A stretch of 64,000 nt of DNA from Streptomyces sp. V3I7 (GCF_030817495.1 NZ_JAUSZK010000001.1:3389001-3453000), one strand, 5' to 3'. Shown: positions 1 to 8,839, numbered from the stretch's first letter. Notes: a model not told the origin generated them from the sequence alone. Numbers and translations: made by a program.

Positions 1-1320
1 ATGGGCCTGCTGGAGATCGACGAGATCCAGGCCAACGCGATCCTCGAGATGCAGCTGCGCCGGCTGGCGGCCCTGGAGCGTCAGAAGATCATCCAGGAGC
101 ACGACGAGCTCCAGGCGAAGATCACCGAGTACAACGAGATCCTCGCCTCGCCGGTGCGCCAGCGCGGCATCGTCAGCGAGGAGCTGGCCGCGATCGTCGA
201 GAAGTTCGGCGACGACCGCAAGAGCACGCTGGTGCCCTACGACGGCGACATGTCCATGGAGGACCTGATCGCCGAAGAGGACATTGTCGTCACCATCACG
301 CGCGGTGGCTATGTCAAGCGCACCAAGACGGACGACTACCGCTCGCAGAAGCGCGGCGGCAAGGGCGTGCGCGGCACGAAGCTGAAGGAAGACGACATCG
401 TCGACCACTTCTTCGTCTCGACCACGCACCACTGGCTGCTGTTCTTCACCAACAAGGGCCGCGTGTACCGCGCCAAGGCGTACGAGCTCCCCGACGCCGG
501 CCGGGACGCGCGCGGGCAGCACGTCGCGAACCTGCTGGCCTTCCAGCCGGACGAGGCGATCGCCGAGATCCTCGCGATCCGCGACTACGAGGCGGCGCCG
601 TACCTGGTGCTGGCCACCAAGGCCGGTCTGGTCAAGAAGACGCCTCTGAAGGATTACGATTCGCCGCGCTCCGGTGGTGTCATCGCGATCAACCTGCGGG
701 AGACCGCGGAGGGCACCGACGACGAGCTGATCGGCGCCGAGCTGGTGTCGGCCGACGACGACCTGCTGCTGATCAGCAAGAAGGCGCAGTCGATCCGGTT
801 CACCGCGTCGGACGAGACCCTGCGTCCCATGGGCCGCGCGACCTCGGGCGTCAAGGGAATGAGTTTCCGCGAGGGCGACGAACTGCTCTCGATGAATGTG
901 GTCCGACCCGGTACGTTCGTCTTCACTGCCACCGACGGCGGGTACGCGAAGCGGACCCCTGTCGACGAGTACCGCGTCCAGGGCCGTGGCGGCCTCGGCA
1001 TCAAGGCCGCCAAGATCGTCGAGGACCGTGGGTCGCTCGTCGGCGCGCTGGTGGTCGAGGAGACCGACGAGATCCTCGCCATCACGCTGTCCGGCGGTGT
1101 GATTCGTACGCGAGTCAGCGGGGTCAGGGAGACGGGCCGTGACACCATGGGCGTCCAACTGATCAACCTGGGCAAGCGCGATGCCGTGGTCGGCATCGCT
1201 CGTAACGCCGAGGCGGGGCGCGAAGCGGAGGAAGTCGACGGTGACGTCGCCGTCGACGAGGCCGCCGACGGCGCCGAGACCATCGGCACGGACGAGGGTG
1301 AGGCGCCCTCGGCCGAGTAG
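1..1320 (+). CDS. gyrA: DNA gyrase subunit A, C-terminal part (5' end outside window)
   Basis: This is the C-terminal 439 residues of DNA gyrase subunit A, the type II topoisomerase subunit that breaks and rejoins DNA and wraps it for negative supercoiling. The window starts inside the gene, so the winged-helix region with the catalytic tyrosine is missing. The first ~60 residues belong to the coiled-coil end of the breakage-reunion domain ([13 protein letters not shown]). The rest is the beta-pinwheel C-terminal domain with repeated GG(Y/V)-K/R-T blades. The GyrA box is visible as [10 protein letters not shown] near residue 118, which separates gyrase from topoisomerase IV. An acidic tail (about residues 405-439) follows, as is common in actinobacteria. 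The next gene starts 19 bp downstream on the same strand. Confidence 0.97.
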   Translation: MGLLEIDEIQANAILEMQLRRLAALERQKIIQEHDELQAKITEYNEILASPVRQRGIVSEELAAIVEKFGDDRKSTLVPYDGDMSMEDLIAEEDIVVTITRGGYVKRTKTDDYRSQKRGGKGVRGTKLKEDDIVDHFFVSTTHHWLLFFTNKGRVYRAKAYELPDAGRDARGQHVANLLAFQPDEAIAEILAIRDYEAAPYLVLATKAGLVKKTPLKDYDSPRSGGVIAINLRETAEGTDDELIGAELVSADDDLLLISKKAQSIRFTASDETLRPMGRATSGVKGMSFREGDELLSMNVVRPGTFVFTATDGGYAKRTPVDEYRVQGRGGLGIKAAKIVEDRGSLVGALVVEETDEILAITLSGGVIRTRVSGVRETGRDTMGVQLINLGKRDAVVGIARNAEAGREAEEVDGDVAVDEAADGAETIGTDEGEAPSAE

Positions 1321-1339
1321 CACCGAGGAGTGAGTCATC

Positions 1340-2098
1340 GTGAGCGGAGCCACGGGCGCCGGTTCGGTCGGTACCTCGACCGACACCTCTGCCGACAAGA
1401 AAGCGGAGGGCGGCGGCCGTGGCTCCGCCGCGCATACGAAGGACTCGCACTCGCCTGACACTCATGGATCCGATGGATCCCACGGATCCCAGGGGGGAAC
1501 TGTGACGGAAACCCGCGGCTCGCAGGCGCACGCGTCCGGAGAGGGCCCGGCCACACCCGGCGCCCAGCCGGCCCCCGAGGCGGCGCGCGCGGCGTCGCCG
1601 CTGCCCAGCGAGCGTCAGCCGCAGCAGCCCTCCGAGCCGTACCACCCGCCGCAGGCCTACCCGGCGCAGGCGCCCGCGGGCGCCGTACGCCGCCCGCGCA
1701 CCGGCGCGGGCGTCCGTACCGCCCCGCGCACCCGCAAGGCCCGGCTGCGCGTGGCCAAGGCCGACCCGTGGTCGGTGATGAAGGTCAGCTTCCTGCTCTC
1801 CATCGCGCTCGGCATCTGCACGGTCGTCGCGTCGGCGGTGCTGTGGATGGTCCTGGACGCCATGGGCGTCTTCTCCACCGTCGGCGGCACGATCTCCGAG
1901 GCGACGGGCGCGACCGAGGCGACGGGCTTCGACCTCCAGGCCTTCCTGTCCCTCCCGCACGTCCTGATGTTCGCGGCGGTCATCGCGGTCATCGACATCG
2001 TCCTCGCGACGGCCCTGGCCACGCTCGGCGCGTTCATCTACAACCTCTCCGCGGGCTTCGTCGGCGGCATCGAACTCACGCTGGCCGAGGACGAGTAA
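1340..2098 (+). CDS. DUF3566 domain membrane protein
   Basis: This 252-residue protein has a long Pro/Ala/Gln/Ser-rich, probably disordered N-terminal half (about residues 1-135) and a C-terminal DUF3566 domain with two hydrophobic spans (about 145-172 and 205-240). A short basic stretch (TRKARLRVAKADPWSVMK) precedes the first span, suggesting a cytoplasmic N-terminus. The GTG start is preceded by GAGGAGTGAG. Genes of this kind sit directly after gyrA in many actinobacteria, and the 19-bp gap suggests cotranscription with gyrA. Its molecular role is not known to me; the context only suggests a housekeeping envelope function. Confidence 0.88.
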   Translation: MSGATGAGSVGTSTDTSADKKAEGGGRGSAAHTKDSHSPDTHGSDGSHGSQGGTVTETRGSQAHASGEGPATPGAQPAPEAARAASPLPSERQPQQPSEPYHPPQAYPAQAPAGAVRRPRTGAGVRTAPRTRKARLRVAKADPWSVMKVSFLLSIALGICTVVASAVLWMVLDAMGVFSTVGGTISEATGATEATGFDLQAFLSLPHVLMFAAVIAVIDIVLATALATLGAFIYNLSAGFVGGIELTLAEDE

Positions 2099-2199
2099 CC
2101 CCTCGCCTGACGGGCCCCCGACAACCGATTTTGGGACTGCCCCGGTCGTGCGCTAATCTTCAGGAGTCAGCGCGCGGGACACACACCGCACAGCGCGGC

Positions 2200-2276
2200 G
2201 GGGCTATAGCTCAGTTGGTTAGAGCGCATCCCTGATAAGGATGAGGCCACAGGTTCAAATCCTGTTAGCCCCACCA
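2200..2276 (+). tRNA. tRNA-Ile (anticodon GAT)
   Basis: A full cloverleaf can be drawn. The 7-bp acceptor stem pairs GGGGCTA with TAGCCCC, the D-arm contains AGTTGGTTA, the anticodon stem CATCC/GGATG encloses loop CTGATAA with anticodon GAT, and the T-arm is ACAGG TTCAAAT CCTGT. The 3' CCA is encoded. A rho-independent terminator follows directly. Confidence 0.97.
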
Positions 2277-2281
2277 GTTCG

Positions 2282-2315
2282 AAGACCCCCGGTCCACTAG
2301 GGCCGGGGGTCTTTT
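2282..2315 (+). terminator. terminator after tRNA-Ile
   Basis: Inverted repeat AAGACCCCCGG / CCGGGGGTCTT with a 10-nt loop, followed by a short T run. It starts 5 nt after the tRNA. Confidence 0.9.
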
Positions 2316-2480
2316 GGCACCCACGATTGACACCAACAGTGACGGTCAACCGATGAGCGGGGTTTTCAGCAGCTCGGCGAAGAGCGTTTCCGGTCTTCGC
2401 GGCGGATTCAGTGGGCCCGTGGAGGGGCAGCAAGGCGGTGGAGGTCGGCCGGTTCGGTCCCGTACGACGCTGGAGTGCGC

Positions 2481-2672
2481 ATGAAGGTCTCGGTCAATCA
2501 GGACCACTGTTACGGCTCGCGCGACTGCGTGTACCGGGTGCCGTCGGTGTTCACCGTCGTCGACGGGTTCGGGGCCGTCATTCCGGGGCGGGAGGACTCC
2601 GGGGACGATCCGCAGGTGCGGGCGGCCGCCGAGGCGTGTCCCTCACAGGCCATCACCATCGCCGAGGGGTGA
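2481..2672 (+). CDS. small ferredoxin, probable [3Fe-4S] type
   Basis: A 63-residue ferredoxin, a soluble one-electron carrier that in actinobacteria usually serves cytochrome P450s. The cluster ligands are visible as C-X5-C (CYGSRDC) near residues 11-17 and a distal CP in EACPSQAI. The second cysteine of the usual CxxC is not present, as in single-cluster [3Fe-4S] ferredoxins. The ATG at 2481 has GGAG five bases upstream; a GTG at 2475 is a possible alternative start. No P450 or reductase gene is adjacent, so the partner is unknown. It faces the minus-strand glycosyltransferase gene convergently. Confidence 0.85.
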   Translation: MKVSVNQDHCYGSRDCVYRVPSVFTVVDGFGAVIPGREDSGDDPQVRAAAEACPSQAITIAEG

Positions 2673-2718
2673 GGACGGCCGGAGGCCGAGCGGGCCGCGA
2701 GATCCCGTACGGGCCGCG

Positions 2719-3501
2719 CTAGTTGCCCGCCCCGGGGCCGTGCGGGTACCGCCACCCGAAGGACTCCAGCGCCCTGGCCCGCGCCTCGGCGACCGCCATG
2801 CGCGCCTGGCGTTCGGCCGGGTCCACGTGGGATGCCTGGCCGGTCACCTGTCCCTCCCACTTGCGGTAGAAGAGGCCCGCCTCCGCCGTGAACCAGCCGC
2901 GGCTGACCGCGTCGAGGGCGAGGAGCAGGCCGGTGTCCTCGGACGCCGGCAGCGCCATCCAGCCACCGAGGGCGAGCAGCAGGTCGCGGCGGACGAAGAG
3001 GGTCGCCGGATGGACCTGGGCCAGGTAGCCGTTCGCCGCCCAGTGGTCGAGGACCGCGCCCCGCTCGATGGGGCCGGGAGCGGGGTCGCCGGGAAAGCCC
3101 CGCGTCGAGCCGTCGGGCAGCAGGTCCAGGGCCCGGGACGTCGCCCAGCCGAGCGTGGGATCGGCCTCGAGGGCGGCCAGGTCGCGGGCCAGCGCGCCCG
3201 GGGTGAGCTGGTCGTCGGCGTCCAGGACCTTCACGTACGCCCCGTCGGCGTGCGCCAGGGCGATCGTGCGGGCGACGCCGGGGCCGCCGGGACGGCCCTG
3301 CCGGAAGGTCACCCGCTCCTCGTCGGGGACGTACGGGCGGACGTCGTCCGACCTTCCGTCCTCCTGGATCAGCCACTGCCACTCCCACCCCCGCGGAAGC
3401 CGCTGCTCGCGCAGCGACTTGTACGCGTCCGGCAGGAAGCCCGCCGAGGGGCCGTGGACAGCGGTGACGACGGTGATGCGCCGGCTCACGGCTGCACTCA
3501 C
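2719..3501 (-). CDS. family 2 glycosyltransferase
   Basis: A 260-residue GT-A fold glycosyltransferase of family GT2, transferring sugar from a nucleotide-sugar donor to an unknown acceptor. The N-terminus has the GT2 pattern ITVVTAVHG, a QEDGRSDD region, and the metal-binding DxD-like motif VLDADDQLTPG near residue 90. A late SEDTGL segment fits the acceptor/base region. It has no membrane span, so it is probably cytoplasmic or peripheral. The GTG start overlaps the stop of the upstream GntR gene (GTGA), so the two are translationally coupled. A GTG one codon upstream is also possible. Confidence 0.8.
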   Translation of the reverse strand: MSAAVSRRITVVTAVHGPSAGFLPDAYKSLREQRLPRGWEWQWLIQEDGRSDDVRPYVPDEERVTFRQGRPGGPGVARTIALAHADGAYVKVLDADDQLTPGALARDLAALEADPTLGWATSRALDLLPDGSTRGFPGDPAPGPIERGAVLDHWAANGYLAQVHPATLFVRRDLLLALGGWMALPASEDTGLLLALDAVSRGWFTAEAGLFYRKWEGQVTGQASHVDPAERQARMAVAEARARALESFGWRYPHGPGAGN

Positions 3502-4286
3502 CACCTTTCCAGGGGAGTGGTGAACAGAAGCTCCGTGCGGTCGCCGGGGAGCGTCACGTCGGCGACGTCCACGACGCGGTCCTCGATGTCGTACGACGTC
3601 TTGCGCAGCAGGATCACCGACGTGCCCGGCGGGAGTTCCAGCTCCCGCGCCTCCTCCGGCGTCGGCGGCCGCGCGGTGAAGCGTTCCTCGACGCGGTCCA
3701 CCTCGATGGCCACGGTGTGGAGCTGGTGCTGGGTGCCGCCGGGCCACGGCTCGTTCGAGGCATCCAGCAGCGCGGGGTTCGCCGCGACCATGTCCCGGAC
3801 GAGGTACGACGTCACGAGGCTGAACGGAGCCGTCTCGGCGGCGCAGCGCGTGCGGTAGGTCCGGGCGAGGAGCGCGGTGCCCTCCGGGACGCCGAACGCC
3901 TCGGCGAGGTCCCGCGGCGCGCCGATCTCGCGGTACTCGGCGTGGAAGACCAGGTCCCTGGCCTGCAGTCCGGTGTCGTGCTCGGTGGCTCCGTTGCCGG
4001 CCAGCTGGGCCTGGGGCCGGCGGGCCCGGTCCTTCTCCCACTGGTGTCGCGCGTTGTCCCGCACCGCCCGCGCGCGCGGGTGGCGGACAAAGGTGCCGCG
4101 GCCGTGCTGTTTGTCGATCAGGCCCTCGTGGTTCAGCAGGGTCAGCGCGGCCTGGACCGTCGGCCCGCTGCGGCGGAACCGCCGCATCAGGTCGTCTTCC
4201 GAGGGCAGCTGGTCGCCGGGCCCGTACACGCCCTCACGGATGGATCTGCGCAGGTCGTCGGCGATCTCTTCGTACGCCTTGGGCAC
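3498..4286 (-). CDS. GntR-family regulator with UTRA domain (HutC type)
   Basis: A 262-residue one-component transcription factor. An N-terminal winged helix-turn-helix (about residues 1-70, with the typical PSEDDLMRRF and GRGTFV segments) is followed by a UTRA ligand-binding domain (about 95-255), which in this family senses small metabolites such as sugars. It is translationally coupled to the downstream glycosyltransferase, so it may control it or respond to a related sugar. The start is ATG. No obvious inverted-repeat operator was identified upstream. The effector is unknown. Confidence 0.9.
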   Translation of the reverse strand: MPKAYEEIADDLRRSIREGVYGPGDQLPSEDDLMRRFRRSGPTVQAALTLLNHEGLIDKQHGRGTFVRHPRARAVRDNARHQWEKDRARRPQAQLAGNGATEHDTGLQARDLVFHAEYREIGAPRDLAEAFGVPEGTALLARTYRTRCAAETAPFSLVTSYLVRDMVAANPALLDASNEPWPGGTQHQLHTVAIEVDRVEERFTARPPTPEEARELELPPGTSVILLRKTSYDIEDRVVDVADVTLPGDRTELLFTTPLERW

Positions 4287-4317
4287 TGTTGCTCACCGTT
4301 CCGTTCTCGTCCGGTCC

Positions 4318-4348
4318 CGCCCGAGCGCATGCGCGGAGGCCTCGGGCG
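4318..4348 (-). terminator. hairpin between ligase and GntR genes
   Basis: CGCCCGAG and CTCGGGCG pair around an inner GCGCATGCGC palindrome. It lies after the ligase stop in the direction of transcription and has no T tract, as is common for Streptomyces terminators. It could equally be a regulatory hairpin upstream of the GntR gene. Confidence 0.5.
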
Positions 4349-4389
4349 AGGGTAACTCCTAAAGAGGTCTTGAGGAGCGGTGTCAGGGG

Positions 4390-5337
4390 TCAGCGCAGGC
4401 GCGTCACCGTCACCGCGGCACGGTGCGCGCTGCTCGCCAGCACCTCCACCGTGAGCCCGGGCTCCGCGGCCGTGTACGCGTCGCCCGCCGCCGTCTCGGC
4501 CTGCCCGGCCGGCGGCGCGGCGCCCAGGTCCGGCGCGACCTGGGCGGCCAGCGGCGCGTCGAGCCGCTGCGACAAGGCCGTACGCCCGTCGGGCAGCCGT
4601 ACCGCCAGCATCCGCGGCTGGAGCGGCGCACCCGTGTAGCCGACGACCTCGGCGTCCACCGTCTCGGCATGCTTGATCTTCTGCCAGGCCGCCGAGCGCC
4701 CGGCCCGGTACGGCGAGGTCCCCAGCTTCGCCACCACGCCCTCCACCCCGGTGTCCCGCAGCGAGTCGTACCAGGCCTGGGCCACCTCCAGCTCCTCCGT
4801 CGCCGACACCGCCTGGAGGCGTGAGGGCGACGGCAGCCCGGCGAGCACGTCGAGCATGGCCGCGCGCCGCCACTCGTACGGCCGCCCCCGCACGTCCCCC
4901 GAGGGCAGCGCCAGTACGTCCCACACCACCAGCAGCGCCGGATGCTCCTGCGCCAGCCGGCGGGCGCGGGCCGGCGACGAGGCCGCCCGGGACTGGACCG
5001 CCTCGAAGCTGATCCGCCCGTCGACCACGATCACCACCTCGCCGTCCAGCACGACGCCCGGCGGCAGTGCCATGCCGTCGGCCGCGACATCCGTCCACCA
5101 GGTCGTCACGTCCCGTCCCGAGCGCGACTGGAGACGCACCGCCTCCGCGGTGCGCCACAGGACCGTGCGATGGCCGTCGAGCTTGATCTCGTACCACCAG
5201 TGCGGCCCGGTCGGCAGGATCGGCGCCGGCTGTGCGAGCTCGACCTCGACGGGAAACTCCACGTCACCAGCGTGCGGCCCGTCGGTCCGGTCCGCGCGGC
5301 GGCCTACTCCGCCCAGCCCGGGGGGTTCGGCGGTCAC
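4390..5337 (-). CDS. ATP-dependent DNA ligase (LigD/LigC-like catalytic protein)
   Basis: A 315-residue ATP-dependent DNA ligase that would seal nicks by adenylating a lysine. Motif I is YEIKLDGHR (K of KxDG, near residue 52). Motif III/IIIa-type DGEVVIV, motif IV EGVVAK and motif V WQKIK are all present, followed by an OB-like C-terminal region. The size fits a stand-alone catalytic core without the polymerase or nuclease domains of full LigD. The GTG start overlaps the stop of the upstream DUF5710/HNH-like gene by 4 bp, implying one operon and a shared DNA-end or nick repair role. Non-homologous end joining or base-excision backup is an inference; no ku gene is in the window. Confidence 0.9.
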   Translation of the reverse strand: MTAEPPGLGGVGRRADRTDGPHAGDVEFPVEVELAQPAPILPTGPHWWYEIKLDGHRTVLWRTAEAVRLQSRSGRDVTTWWTDVAADGMALPPGVVLDGEVVIVVDGRISFEAVQSRAASSPARARRLAQEHPALLVVWDVLALPSGDVRGRPYEWRRAAMLDVLAGLPSPSRLQAVSATEELEVAQAWYDSLRDTGVEGVVAKLGTSPYRAGRSAAWQKIKHAETVDAEVVGYTGAPLQPRMLAVRLPDGRTALSQRLDAPLAAQVAPDLGAAPPAGQAETAAGDAYTAAEPGLTVEVLASSAHRAAVTVTRLR

Positions 5338-6062
5338 GCGCTGCCGCGCTGCCCCTGCGGGACTCCTTCGATACGCAGCTTCTCCGTGGCGACGCCCGCG
5401 CGCGCGGAGGCGTGCGGCGGGGGCGCGAGCGTGATCCCGGCGTCCGTGAGCATCGAGAGGTCCAGGTCGTAGTCCCGCCGCGACCGCGCCTCCCAGGTCT
5501 GGAAGGCGCGGTGGACGTGCTCACGGGCCTGCCGCTCGGTCATGCCGGTCACGCGCATCAGGTGCCGCAGCGCCTCCTCGCCGAGCCCGCGAAGCTGGGC
5601 GAATCCGAAGTGGGTGGCGTTGTGGCAGTCGGTGCACAGGGAGATCAGCCGGCCGAGTTTCTGGGTGCGCCGGGCGTCGTCGTACTCCCACCGTTCGTGC
5701 GCTTCGAGCCAGCGCTTCTTCTTGCGGTCCTCCTTGGCGCCGCACACCTCGCAGCGCTGCCCCGCGCGGGCGGTGATCATCCGCCGCAGGCGCTTCCAGT
5801 CCCGGGGGGACACACAGGAGCGGACGTTCGTGAACCAGCACGACGACGGCACCAGGTCCACGAACAGGCCCTGGCCGAGCGACCGGTCCTCCCCGGGGAG
5901 GAGATCGGGCACGTCAGGGGCGGCCTTCCAGCGCTCCAGCGCCGCCTCGTGCCCGGGCGGGGCGTACCAGCGCCGTGCCATCGGGTCCCAGCGCGCGCCG
6001 GCCGCCTTGGCCTGGTCCTTCTCCGGGTAGCCCACGTCCAGCCATGTCCGCTCAGCAGCCAT
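5334..6062 (-). CDS. DUF5710 domain + zinc HNH-like nuclease-type protein
   Basis: A 242-residue protein. Residues ~6-40 form a DUF5710-type module (TWLDVGYPEKDQAKAAGARW followed by WYAPPG), seen fused to primases and other DNA enzymes. The middle has two CxxC knuckles (CEVCG near residue 102 and CTDCHNATH near 145) with an H-E-R-W segment between them, the layout of a treble-clef HNH nuclease fold. The canonical HNH residues are not all obvious: LEAHERWEY may supply the first His and CHNATH the distal N and H. It is coupled by a 4-bp overlap to the DNA ligase downstream, so a cut-and-seal or end-processing partnership is inferred, not shown. Confidence 0.75.
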   Translation of the reverse strand: MAAERTWLDVGYPEKDQAKAAGARWDPMARRWYAPPGHEAALERWKAAPDVPDLLPGEDRSLGQGLFVDLVPSSCWFTNVRSCVSPRDWKRLRRMITARAGQRCEVCGAKEDRKKKRWLEAHERWEYDDARRTQKLGRLISLCTDCHNATHFGFAQLRGLGEEALRHLMRVTGMTERQAREHVHRAFQTWEARSRRDYDLDLSMLTDAGITLAPPPHASARAGVATEKLRIEGVPQGQRGSA

Positions 6063-6113
6063 CCTGTCCCGTCCTCACTCCTGAAGGAATCTCCTCCTCC
6101 AGGATGGGAAGCA

Positions 6114-6152
6114 CGACGGCTCCCGACCAGCGCTGCTGGTCGGGAGCCGTCG
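6114..6152 (-). terminator. strong 18-bp hairpin after the DUF6344 gene
   Basis: A perfect 18-bp stem (left arm CGACGGCTCCCGACCAGC) with a 3-nt loop lies between the DUF6344 stop and the DUF5710/HNH-like gene start, both on the minus strand. It probably ends the DUF6344 transcript. Confidence 0.85.
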
Positions 6153-6308
6153 CATATGGCGTTTGTGTACGCAAGTTCGCCGTCGCGCAACTACGTCAGG
6201 ACGGGACCATGTCGTCCGAGCGTCCGTACGTCGCTACGTGTTGTTGCTGTTATTGCTGTTCCGTCTGTGTTGCTACGTCCGCTGGGCGGTGTCGCCGCGT
6301 CGGGTCCG

Positions 6309-6641
6309 TCAGCAGGTGAGAGGCGGCTCCGTGAGGTCGGCCGGGGTCTCGGTCTGCGAGTCGTCCAGGGGGCGCTGGCGGCAGCTGGGGGATTTTCCGT
6401 GGGCCTCGGCGCCGATGCGCTGTTTCATCGTGGGGGGCAGCGCCCTGGCATGGGACCAGGTCCAGGGGAGCATCGCCGGCACTGTGACGTCCGGGGTGCT
6501 GGTGCTCGGGGCCTCGGTCCGCGGTACGGCCGCGGCGGCCGTCGTGGCAGCGGTCGTGGTGATCAGTCCGAGCGCCGTGCACAGCGCGATGATTGCGGTG
6601 ACCAGCGTGGTCCACAGTTTCATGACCTGGTTCCGGGCCAT
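6309..6641 (-). CDS. DUF6344 small secreted or membrane-anchored protein
   Basis: A 110-residue protein recognised as a DUF6344-type Streptomyces protein. It begins MARNQVMKLWTTLVTAI, has one hydrophobic segment (about residues 9-40) that could be a signal peptide or anchor, then a Pro/Thr-rich linker. The conserved tail contains WTWSHARALPPTMKQRI. No catalytic motif is visible and the function is unknown. It is monocistronic, with a strong hairpin downstream. Confidence 0.75.
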   Translation of the reverse strand: MARNQVMKLWTTLVTAIIALCTALGLITTTAATTAAAAVPRTEAPSTSTPDVTVPAMLPWTWSHARALPPTMKQRIGAEAHGKSPSCRQRPLDDSQTETPADLTEPPLTC

Positions 6642-6989
6642 GGCCCCTCACTTTCGGGTCGGGCGATTTGCGTACTTTCCTCATGATGTGTATGCGGCTC
6701 GCGAAGTGATGGACCTGAGCCCGTGGCGCGTCGATGTTCAGATGAACACCACTCGTATGGACGCAACGGCGCCGAAAATCCCCTCAAGACGGGTGGGCAG
6801 GGTGAATCCCGAGCAAATGTCACCGCCCGTGGAGGTGTCCTCACCCTCCGGTCAGCACGGCGTTCCCCGCGCCTACTACGGTTTGATGGGCGGGAGTTGA
6901 CCCCCGATGCAGGTCACCGATCGATATCGGGTGGTGTGTATAGTCGGGCGGCAGAGGTCCCCTACGTCAAGGAAAGACGAGGTCGCGCG
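6642..6989. promoter_or_regulatory. 348-bp divergent intergenic region
   Basis: No credible gene is seen here. It separates DUF6344 (minus) from the DLW-39 gene (plus) and is less GC-rich than its neighbours. A -10-like TATAGT lies at 6939-6944, about 45 bp before the DLW-39 start. TTGACC occurs at 6897-6902 but its spacing (36 bp) is too long for a standard pair. Confidence 0.5.
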
Positions 6990-7118
6990 GTGAAGAAGCT
7001 TCTCCTGGTCGCACTGGCCGCTATCGGCGGGCTCCTCGTGTACCGCCAGATCCAGGCGGATCGCGCCGAGCAGGACCTGTGGACGGAGGCGACCGACTCC
7101 GTGCCCACGGGTTCTTGA
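6990..7118 (+). CDS. DLW-39 family small membrane protein
   Basis: A 42-residue protein of the DLW-39 family, a tiny conserved actinobacterial protein usually found near gyrA. One hydrophobic helix (about residues 3-17, KLLLVALAAIGGLLVY) is followed by a polar tail with the name-giving EQDLW. The GTG start follows GGAAAGACGAGG. A rho-independent terminator ends the unit 25 bp downstream, so it is probably monocistronic. Its function is unknown. Confidence 0.85.
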   Translation: MKKLLLVALAAIGGLLVYRQIQADRAEQDLWTEATDSVPTGS

Positions 7119-7142
7119 GTACTGACACCGGAAACTGAGCAG

Positions 7143-7171
7143 ACCCCGACCGCCTTCGCGGTCGGGGTTTT
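7143..7171 (+). terminator. terminator after the DLW-39 gene
   Basis: ACCCCGACCGC pairs with GCGGTCGGGGT around a 4-nt loop and is followed by TTT. Confidence 0.92.
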
Positions 7172-7390
7172 GTGTTGCGGCGACCCGTTTCCTGTGCCTG
7201 GGCCGGTGCGGAACACGGTGGCCGTGAGCCGGATGTTTCGGACGCTCGTATGGATTAGGCGGGTGGCACGGGCACGGACGCGGCAGTATGGGCCGCGGTC
7301 CGGGACGACGCGGCGGCCCGCCGGGGGGTGCGGGTGGCGGCAGCGGTCGTACGGGGACGACGGCCGTGTACGACGACGAGGGGGCGTGCG

Positions 7391-8839
7391 ATGGGGCGGC
7401 GGCGTACGGCGTGGGGGCTGCCGGGGGGACGACCGCGCCGTCGGCTGTCCACGGGTGCCGTGCGCGGCACCGCCGCAGGGGCGGTGCTGTGCGTCGTGGC
7501 GGCCCTGCCGGGCGGGACCGCGGTGGCCTCAGGTGCGGCGGGCGGATTTCCGGGCGGCCCGGGCGACCCAGGCGGCTACGCCTTCGCCGAGGACGCCCGC
7601 TCCGTCACCGGAGCGCCCGCCACCTCGGACGCTCCGCTGCTGAAACCCGGTGAGACGTACCGGAGTTCCCTCTCCGGGCGCGCCAAGCTGTACTTCCGCC
7701 TCGAACTCGACGCCGCGACGACCGCGTACGTCCCCGTCACCGCCGTGCCCCCGGCCGGGGCCGGCGTCTCCGCCAACGACGGCATCAAGGTCTCGGTGCA
7801 GGACGCCAACGGCGGCACCTGCGGCTCCTACGCGTCGGCGCGCATCGGCGCCGGGCTGAGCCCCCGCCCGCTCACGGCGCTGGGTACGCGCGAGGCCGGC
7901 CGGGTGCTGTGCCGGGAGGCGGGCACGTACTACGTGCTCGTGGAACGACTCGATGCCACGGGGGCGGGGGCGGCCGGCGCGTTCACGTCCGGCACCTGGA
8001 AGCTGGAGCTCGCCCCGGCCTCGGAGCCGCCGGTGGCCAAGGGCGGGGCGACGAGCGCGCCCGAGGTCTGGAACTCGGCCTCGCCCGAGGCTCTTTCGGG
8101 CGAGCGCCGGCGCCGGGACGGCGGACCGGGCTTCGCCACGGCACGGGCGCTGGAGCAGGGCGTGTGGCAGACCGGCCTCACGCCGGGTCAGACCCTCTTC
8201 TACACGGTGCCCGTCGACTGGGGCCAGCAGCTCTACGCCACCGCCGAGCTGGGCAGCGCGGGCGGCGGGGCGACGAGCGGCACCGGAGCGAGCGCGAGCC
8301 GGGGCTCCGTCGGTGAGGCCCTCGACGTGTCGCTCTACAACCCCGTCCGCGGCTACGTCGACGACGTGGCCCTCAGCTACGACGGCAGCCAGAAGTCGGC
8401 CGCCCTCCCTCCGCTGCCGCCCGTCGAGTACCACAACCGGTACGGCGTCCTCGATCGCGTGCGGAACATGCGGTTCGGTGGCTGGTACTTCCTCGTCGTG
8501 CATCTCAGCGAGCAGGTGGCCGGCACCTTCGGCCGGGAACCACTCGGGCTGACGCTGCGCGTCCGGGTCAGCGGCACTCCGCACGCCGGGCCCGGATACG
8601 ACGGACAGCCCAAGGGGCCGCAGGGGACACGCCTCTTCGAGGTCACGGCCCAGGACCGGATCGCGGCGGCGACGGGGGACGACACTGGGAGCGGTGACAG
8701 CAGCGCGATGCGGGCGCTCGCGGTGGGCGGCATCGGCACGGGCAGCGCGCTGCTGCTGGTGCTCGGGGTGTGGACGGTGGCCGCCCGGCGCAGGGCCGGG
8801 GCTCAGATGCGCGTCAGCGCCCAGACGCCCACGGCGTAG
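7391..8839 (+). CDS. secreted protein with C-terminal membrane anchor
   Basis: A 482-residue extracytoplasmic protein. An Arg-rich N-terminus and hydrophobic stretch (about residues 28-50, ending TAVASG) look like a signal peptide. The large ectodomain contains repeated beta-rich segments with LYFRLELD and LFYTVPVDW. A single membrane helix (about 447-470) and a short Arg-rich cytoplasmic tail close the protein. There is no LPxTG/LAxTG sorting motif. I do not recognise a named family. The last 37 bp overlap the 3' end of the opposite-strand kinase gene. Another ATG or GTG a little upstream could be the start; 7391 was chosen because the signal peptide then begins at once. Confidence 0.75.
   Translation: MGRRRTAWGLPGGRPRRRLSTGAVRGTAAGAVLCVVAALPGGTAVASGAAGGFPGGPGDPGGYAFAEDARSVTGAPATSDAPLLKPGETYRSSLSGRAKLYFRLELDAATTAYVPVTAVPPAGAGVSANDGIKVSVQDANGGTCGSYASARIGAGLSPRPLTALGTREAGRVLCREAGTYYVLVERLDATGAGAAGAFTSGTWKLELAPASEPPVAKGGATSAPEVWNSASPEALSGERRRRDGGPGFATARALEQGVWQTGLTPGQTLFYTVPVDWGQQLYATAELGSAGGGATSGTGASASRGSVGEALDVSLYNPVRGYVDDVALSYDGSQKSAALPPLPPVEYHNRYGVLDRVRNMRFGGWYFLVVHLSEQVAGTFGREPLGLTLRVRVSGTPHAGPGYDGQPKGPQGTRLFEVTAQDRIAAATGDDTGSGDSSAMRALAVGGIGTGSALLLVLGVWTVAARRRAGAQMRVSAQTPTA

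Noticed and set aside
6620..6844. 74-residue frame on the minus strand upstream of DUF6344
   Set aside because: It has no family features and overlaps the expected promoter of the DUF6344 gene.
7391..8839. Sortase substrate
   Set aside because: The C-terminus has a membrane helix and Arg-rich tail but no LPxTG or LAxTG motif before it. The same holds for the protein at 50140.
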